Assembly (NCBI GenBank): GCA_943735955.1
Contig: OX030955.1
Span: 4,038,835 to 4,102,834 of the forward strand
Source of the DNA: Piscicola geometra
Taxonomy: Eukaryota; Annelida; Clitellata; Hirudinida; Piscicolidae
DNA: 64,000 nucleotides
Direction of reading: 5' to 3'
Position numbers and translations under genes: made by a program. Below the pieces are notes generated by a model. The model saw only the letters and a program-made list of their open reading frames with translations. It had not been told where the DNA came from and made no database searches. Shown piece after piece: positions 45,690 to 64,000 of this stretch. Numbering within the stretch: position 1 is the stretch's first letter; each line of letters opens with the position of its first letter.

Positions 45690-47870
45690 ATGGCATACAC
45701 AAACACACTGCTGAGGAAGCTGCGGAAGGAAAGGACTGAGGTGAACAACGTCATCAAGTACATCCTCTTCGCCTTCAACAGCCTTATCTGGGTACGTGCC
45801 TTAATGTTAAGTTACTTAATAAAGATGAATTTAAGTTTTTTTATTATTTAATAAGAATAACTGCAAATATATTCGTCGAATATCATTCTATTTATTTTAA
45901 CTTTGATAAAAAAAATTAACTCGAAAAAACGCACTTAAAGTCTACGAACTCCTCCACACCGGCAGATAGTGGGCATAGTGCTGCTGGGCATCGGGATATG
46001 GGCGATGGTGCAGAAGAACAGCCTCAGCAACATCAGCATGCTGACGAACAAACTCTTTGACCCTGTCCTACTGCTCATTGTCGCAGGAGTCATCATCTTC
46101 GTCATCGGCTTCCTGGGCTGTATTGGCGCTCTCAGGGAGAACATAATTTTGCTCACCATTGTAAGGATTTTTTGCACCCATTTTACTGTTTTGATGATTG
46201 TTTATAGAGTTATCTATTTTATAGGAAGTAAAAAAGCTATTTTTGTTGTGATATCATGTAATGTTTTTTTCATTTAGATCTATTTTTCGAATTTAATTCC
46301 AATTTTTTTATTTAAAAAAAAGAGATCTAAATGACTATATATTACAATAATCTATACTAGCATCATAATCATCTTCAATCACTCATCGATGCAAACACCA
46401 ACCCGCCAGTACGCGGTCCTGCTGCTAATCATCCTCCTGTTGGTCATCATCGGAGCCATCATCGTCTTCACCCTCAAGGACTGGGTGAGCTCCCATCTGA
46501 CCTCAAAATGACCTTCAAACCAAATTCATCTCCACATTTTTTAGTTTTTATTTTGATTTTTATCTAGTCGTCATTTTATTTTTTTAAAGTTTTATTTAGT
46601 TGTAATCATTTAATTTTATTTTTTATATAGTTTTCATGCTTCAAATTCCTATCTCTATTCTCACCAGTTGGAATCGAGGATTCTCGACTCCGGCGTGAAG
46701 GATATTCTCAAGAACTACCGAGACGACCTTGACCTCAAGAACCTCGTCGACTGGATCCAGGCTGACTGGGTCTGTTGTAAAAGATTATTGTATATTATAA
46801 TTATTAAAAGATGTTCATGATACCCTAAGCTTTCATCCATTTATGTGATAGGTGAGAAAACTAGATTGAAAAATTTAAAGAAAAATGACGAAATAAAATA
46901 CAAATTAATATAAATCTTTATTATTTCCCCATTTGTGAGACCAAAATTAATGTTATATAACAAAAACGGACCAATTGCATCATCAATCAACTCTGATCGA
47001 CAGCTGCAGTGCTGTGGCCTGGTGGGTATGAATGACTGGCAGGTGAACGTCTACTTCAATTGTTCCTCGCCTGGCATCGATGCTTGTGGCGTACCCTACT
47101 CCTGCTGTGTGCCCGATGCTACTGTAAGAGCCTTCTTGTGTGTCTTGGGAAGGTTATGGAGGGAAGGGAAGGGCTGTGTGATGCTTCTGTGAAGCTGAAT
47201 CACATTGATTAGACCCGTGACTTTTGGGAGAAGATAAGAAAAGCGTATAACTAACTGATGAACTATGAAGTTGTAGCATTGAGAACAGGCATTTTGCAAG
47301 GCATTTGGTGAGTGGACATGTAGGACTTGATTTTCAAACGAACTAAATTTATTGTTTAAAGTCGGTGATCCAGAATACTCAGTGTGGAAACGGAATGCTC
47401 AAGAATCCTGTCACCACCAGTGTCTACACAAGCGGTTCGACGAAATTCTTTCAATTTCATAATTTTCCCTCAACTATTAACTATTAAATTGATGAAAATA
47501 TTTTGTAGCAAATAAGTAGCAGACATGATAATAATAATAACAATAGTAATAATAATTATTATTATAAATATATAACTCTAAGGCTGTATGGAAGCTGGCA
47601 AGAGATGGTTCAGTGACAAGACGGTAGCTATAGCGGGAACTATAGTCGCTGTGTGCTTTGTTCTGGTGAGAAGATGAATCTTTATGCTTTACATTAATTT
47701 ATTTTGTAGGAAAGGAAAAATGCTTCTCGAAAGAAATTAAAAATAAGCTGATATTCAGATTGAGATATTTTATTAATTTAATATTCTCTCTCCAGTTGCT
47801 GGCCATGTGTTTTTCGTGGAACCTACGTTCTGACGTGAAGGCACAGAGAGCCAAGTGGTTGAGAGTCTGA
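45690..47870 (+). CDS. TspanC8-group tetraspanin
   Basis: Eight exons in phase: 45690-45791, 45966-46160, 46410-46484, 46668-46769, 47004-47123, 47362-47434, 47583-47665 and 47796-47870; 274 residues. Four transmembrane helices are visible (IKYILFAFNSLIWIVGIVLL; VLLLIVAGVIIFVIGFLGCI; the exon 3 helix; IAGTIVAVCFVLLLAMCF). Signatures include GFLGCIGALREN after TM2 and CCG in the large loop. The loop contains eight cysteines, with CGVPYSCCV and IQNTQCG as in TSPAN5/14/15/17/33. TspanC8 proteins chaperone ADAM10 out of the ER and tune Notch cleavage. Which vertebrate subgroup it matches cannot be settled; the TSPAN5/14/17 style looks closest. Confidence 0.93.
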
Positions 47871-47929
47871 ACAGAGGAGTCTCAAAAGGGACACACATAT
47901 GACAACCTCAAACATGTCAATCCATTCAC

Positions 47930-48020
47930 ACTCATCATCATCATCATCGTCCTCATCATCTTCTTCATCATCATCATCATCATCATCATCACCACCACCA
48001 CCACCACCACCATCATCTTA
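47930..48020. repeat. (CAT)n / (CAC)n microsatellite
   Basis: TCATCA then CACCAC repeats in the probable tetraspanin 3' UTR. Confidence 0.9.
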
Positions 48021-48726
48021 ATTCAATCGGCGTCGGTTCATAATCATGTATAGTTTCTAAACATATTTTGTATGTGTCCGAACTTTAGAGTAGGAACACT
48101 TTCAATGTTTTGCATTGCATCGTGTTGAAATGTTCTACAAGGTTTTTTTATTTTATGAATGAAGCTTTAATGGATCTGAAAAAAATTATTTTGGATTTCC
48201 CCAAACGTATTCATCAAGTTCTCAACTTTTTTTTGCATAAACTAGATTCAGAAATTTAATTTTAATAAAACACGGTTGGCTAAATGTATTACATAAAAGG
48301 CTATTTCAATAAAATAACAAATAATTTATATTAAGAAGTCCATGCTCTTCACCCATGCTTTATGCATTGATGATTTCAAAACTTAGCATACACAGAATTT
48401 TTTTTTGAAGAAATGGAATAAATTATATATATATTTTATTTTATATATTGCTTATGTAAGAACGTTTATTCAAATCAATGATAGGATAGAATTTTTTAGA
48501 GTATAAAAAATTATATATAATTTCAATTAGATTAATGTTTAATCTTTCAATGGAAAAAATTTCTCCATTCAAATAGACAATTCTTCCCTTGCCAATGTTC
48601 TTATCCGCAAAAGAGCGGGCACTTTCTGCAAGTTTAAATGTTAGTTAATTATCGTACCATCAATTGTGAATTCATAAGGATGCTATGGCAAAATTACTTA
48701 AACTATGTACTTTTATTTAATGAAAG

Positions 48727-48914
48727 ATGGGCCGATCCCGGAGGTAGTGCGATACCGGGCCAACCCGTGGAGAAGGTCTAGCAAGCCCGAGACTTTCTCC
48801 GCGCACCAAAGATTGGTTTAATATCGATGCCTCCGTATAGGAGGCGTATCAGATATTAAGCTGATAAGAACAGATACTACACTTTTGATCTTAGCCATTA
48901 GGCCGAGAAGCGAT
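48727..48914 (-). ncRNA. RNU2: U2 spliceosomal snRNA
   Basis: Minus-strand gene of about 188 nt. The 5' end ATCGCTTCTCGGCC, the branch-point recognition sequence GTAGTA in AGTGTAGTATCTGTTCTTAT, and stem-loop IIa (ATCAGCTTAATATCTGATA) match U2 across animals. The Sm site reads AATCTTTGG, a C-containing variant of the usual ATTTTTGG. Stem-loop III (GAGAAAGTCTCGGGCTTGCT) and stem-loop IV (GGTTGGCCCGGTATCGCACT) are well formed. The RNA pairs with intron branch points and with U6. I see no damage, so it is probably functional; a clear proximal sequence element was not identified upstream (48950-48990). Confidence 0.95.
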
Positions 48915-49020
48915 AACTTTCAGTATTTTCATGATCATAATATACAAACTGGTGAATTCTATTTGTGGGGTCTATTGAAAACTAAAAAATATAGCTTTAT
49001 TTTTTTCACTCTCCAAATAA

Positions 49021-49276
49021 TTTGTAAAAATTTAAAATTTTGTCAGTTTCGTATTGTCAAAAAAAAAATACATATATAAAACATTTTTTGTAAAAATTTA
49101 AATTTTTGTTAGTTTCGTATTGTCAAAAAAAAATACATATATAAAACATTTTTTGTAAAAATTTTAAATTTTGTCAGTTTCGTATTGTCAAAAAAAAATA
49201 CATATATAAAACATTTTTTGTAAAAATTTTAAATTTTGTCAGTTTCGTATTGTCAAAAAAAAAATACATATATAAG
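49021..49276. repeat. About 63-bp tandem repeat, four copies
   Basis: Four near-identical units containing TTTTGTCAGTTTCGTATTGT, an A-run and CATATATAAAACATTTTTTG, lying upstream of the U2 gene. Confidence 0.95.
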
Positions 49277-49439
49277 ACATTTTTGTATTCTGAAAACTCA
49301 CACTATGGTCGTGTAGTGGGAACAGACCACCAAATGCATGTTCACTCCCACGGGCTCGTCTTGGCCTTCCCTCTTGGCGACGGGACAAAAGTGCGAAGCA
49401 CAGCCAATGCTACTCAGCAGTTTGGACATCATCTTGAAT

Positions 49440-49860
49440 GCATAATTTGGTGGATATTGTTATATTTTTTATACATATTAATATTTTTTGTACATATTAT
49501 TATTTTTTATACATATTATTATTTTTTATACATATTATTATCTTTTATGCATATTAATATCTTTTATACATATTTTTTTTTCGAAAAATTAATTACAACG
49601 AGAATAAATGGCAAACAGTTCTTTAAAGTTTAAACAGACTACGAATTTGGTGGATATTGTAATATTTTTTATACATATTAATATTTTTTATACATATTAA
49701 TTTTTTTATACATATTATTATATTTTATGCATATTAATATCTTTTATGCATATTAATATCTTTTATACATATTTTTTTCATTCGAAAAATTAATTACTCT
49801 ACGAGAATAAATGGCAAACAGTTCTTTAAAGTTTAAACAGACTACGAATTTATGCTTCAA
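49440..49860. repeat. About 205-bp tandem duplication with TTTTATACATATTA repeats
   Basis: Two copies of a block starting TTTGGTGGATATTGT, running through many TTTTTATACATATTA units and ending GGCAAACAGTTCTTTAAAG and CAGACTACGAATTT. Confidence 0.9.
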
Positions 49861-49930
49861 CTTTCCGTCACGATATCTGACGACGTGTCAATAGCCTAGC
49901 AATACTTTTATAAATGAAGACTAAACAAGA

Positions 49931-50381
49931 TTAGGCAAAACATACGGTTTTGTATCCAGAGCATCCGTCTGCCTGGAAAAGACTGCATGAAGATTTCTGC
50001 ACAATGAAATCACTGATCCAGCTGTTTGCCAGACTGGCAGCGTCAGTCTCAGTGGTGAAAGTGAACACTTCTCCTTTGTCGTACTTGCCTAACTTCTTCG
50101 CTGTGCATGTTTTAGCTTTTGTTTCAGAGTTCTCCACCACTTGGTGTGCCCAAGCCTGCATTTTGAGAGAGGGTTAGACTTGGAAAAGAATAGAAAGTAA
50201 AAAAGTTAATTAACAATACAAATGAAGCAGTCACAATATTGCTGTAGCCTAGTTTCATTCTGTTCTTGTTGAGGGCATGAATGAAATTATTCCTTGCGGC
50301 ATCGCTTCCAAAAAGGTTGGTGTTTTCGGCTGCCAACACACCCTGAAGCATCACCAACACAAACAGCAGCTTGATTGACAT
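49931..50381 (-). CDS. Small secreted protein, weakly CAP/SCP-like
   Basis: Two exons on the minus strand (50235-50381 and 49931-50155, phase 0, 79-bp intron) give 123 residues. MSIKLLFVLVMLQGVLAAEN is a clear signal peptide. FIHALNKNRMKLGYSN followed by AWAHQVVEN recalls the start of CAP/SCP-type proteins (N-x-x-R ... A-x-x-W-A), and NSWISDF recalls the CAP W..E region, but the length is well below the 150-200 residues of the fold and the GEN motif is absent. Five cysteines in the mature chain. Extracellular location is the only safe conclusion. A TATA box lies upstream. Confidence 0.65.
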
Positions 50382-50413
50382 CTTGATTAAAGATGAAGTT
50401 AGTTTTAATCTTT

Positions 50414-50425
50414 CGCTTTTATATA
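50414..50425 (-). promoter_or_regulatory. TATA box of the small secreted protein gene
   Basis: TATATAAAAGCG on the minus strand about 35-45 nt upstream of the ATG, the same spacing as the protease genes. Confidence 0.6.
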
Positions 50426-50429
50426 AGAA

Positions 50430-51434
50430 TATATACTTATGTGTGTGAAATTCTCACCATTCATGATTGAAAGAACGTATGTATTATTTTTTAACAAGGT
50501 CTTCATTGTTCTTTTAAAAAAAATGCCAGAAGATTTATTTGATTATTCTATCAATATTTACTTAATGATTTATCTATGAATCTCGAAAAGCATCACAGTT
50601 ATACTTGTCAATTTTCTACCATTTTGCTTCAAGTGTGTTATGTAATCCAGCTGCACAAGAATTTTATGAAATTTCATTGAGAATTGACTGGTCTTTCTCC
50701 AAAGAGCAGTCATGAATTTGAATTTCACCTCAAACTCATTATAGAATTTTTTTGTTAAATTTTCAATTGCAGCTTTACTTAATTTAATCTCTTTGAAAAA
50801 TTATATATTTAAAAAAAGTTTATATGTAGTAAATTCTTTTTTTACATATTTCTTGTAATTAAAAAACATCAGTAGGTAGCGGTGTCGTTAACTCGAGGGA
50901 GAACTCTTTAAAATAATTTAAATTTTTGCGCTTTTAAAAACATCAAATTTATTGATAAAATTAAAGTCTAGGCATCTGTGTTTACTTGACTATTCTTGAA
51001 TTTAGCTCCTCATTTCATGAATGGTAGTTTAAGTTTTATAGTTTTTTCATTTGTACTTATCTAGCGTGATTTAATGCTGGTGTGCCTTCTTATTTAGAAC
51101 CTAAATTTTAGATCCAATCTTTGCTAGAAATAAAAGTAAAAGCATCATATCAAACTTTTAAATTATTTTATTTATTAAATTTTAATCAGGTTTATTATTA
51201 CTGTAAAAATAAATTATTAAAGCACTCAAATGTCTTATAAGACTTATAATATAAGTGGAACAGGACAACATGTTCAGAATTTCGCTATTATAAATTTAGC
51301 AAATATTAGTTTTGAAAGGTTTCTTAAATCCATTTATCATACATAAAAAACCTAGATTTTAAAATGATTTCATGAATGTAATTCACTGATCTTCACATTT
51401 GAAATTAATAAAAAAATCATGATTACAAGGTAAA
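50430..51434. other. Intergenic DNA upstream of NUP155
   Basis: AT-rich, without recognisable features; contains the unmarked divergent promoter region of NUP155 and the small secreted protein gene. Confidence 0.5.
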
Positions 51435-63767
<12,333 letters not shown>

Positions 63768-63834
63768 GTTAGTGTTTGCTGGTTTGTTTCGCTTTTGAGT
63801 TTACCCCACGCGTGTTATGAATATTCGTTGTTGT

Positions 63835-64000
63835 ATTGATGATGATGATGATGATGATGGTACTAACGATGATGATGACGATGGTACTAATGAGGATGAT
63901 GATGATGGTACTAATGATGATGATGATGATGGTACTAATGATGATGATGATGATGGTACTAATGATGATGATGATGATGGTACTAATGATGATGATGATG
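63835..64000 (+). repeat. (GAT)n with a 24-bp higher-order unit, to the window end
   Basis: GATGATGATGATGATGG followed by TACTAAT, repeated every 24 bp at least five times in the intron after NUP155 exon 21. The array continues past the window. Confidence 0.92.

Overview
The window is nuclear DNA of an animal, most likely an invertebrate. Nearly every gene is split by spliceosomal introns, and the proteins encoded (dystrobrevin-like, PPP1R15, TspanC8 tetraspanin, ORP5/8, NUP155, CDC5L) are metazoan or pan-eukaryotic. The species cannot be named from this sequence. Non-coding DNA is AT-rich, exons are GC-richer, introns are mostly short, GTTAGT is a frequent splice donor, and microsatellites, minisatellites and old transposons are abundant. 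There is no CRISPR array, operon or prokaryotic feature. Exon chains below were built by hand from splice sites, reading phase and recalled family sequence; no database search was possible.

Layout. 0.5-12 kb: three tandem minus-strand chymotrypsin-fold serine protease genes, each with seven exons and the same TATA/GATA-type promoter block, plus an orphan fourth promoter block. Gene 1 is frameshifted and has Asn for the catalytic Ser; gene 2 is intact but has Asp there; gene 3 keeps the triad. Between genes 1 and 2 lies a decayed CR1/L2-like LINE interrupted by two younger insertions with recognisable target-site duplications. 12-17.8 kb: an internally deleted THAP/P-element transposase relic, a 2-kb inverted-repeat element and a small hAT-like MITE. 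17.8-20.1 kb (minus): PPP1R15, a PP1 regulatory subunit for eIF2alpha, head-to-head with CDC5L (plus, 20.7-27.2 kb), a Myb-type splicing factor whose intron 7 carries a hAT transposon. 28.4-30.6 kb: a short dystrobrevin-like gene with only the coiled-coil half. 31.6-32.7 kb: a compact FAM161-like gene. 34-41.4 kb: an ORP5/ORP8-type oxysterol-binding protein. 42.9-45.0 kb (minus): a small sushi-like single-pass membrane protein, head-to-head with a TspanC8 tetraspanin (45.7-47.9 kb). 48.7-48.9 kb (minus): a U2 snRNA gene. 49.9-50.4 kb (minus): a small secreted protein. 51.4 kb to the end: NUP155, at least 21 exons, running off the right edge, with introns filled by long tandem repeats.

The genes do not form one pathway. 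Most are single housekeeping or membrane genes; the protease trio is the only local gene family. The points most worth a second look are the stepwise loss of the catalytic serine in two of the three proteases, the truncated dystrobrevin, the strand-polarised microsatellites at intron ends, and the datable nested transposon insertions.
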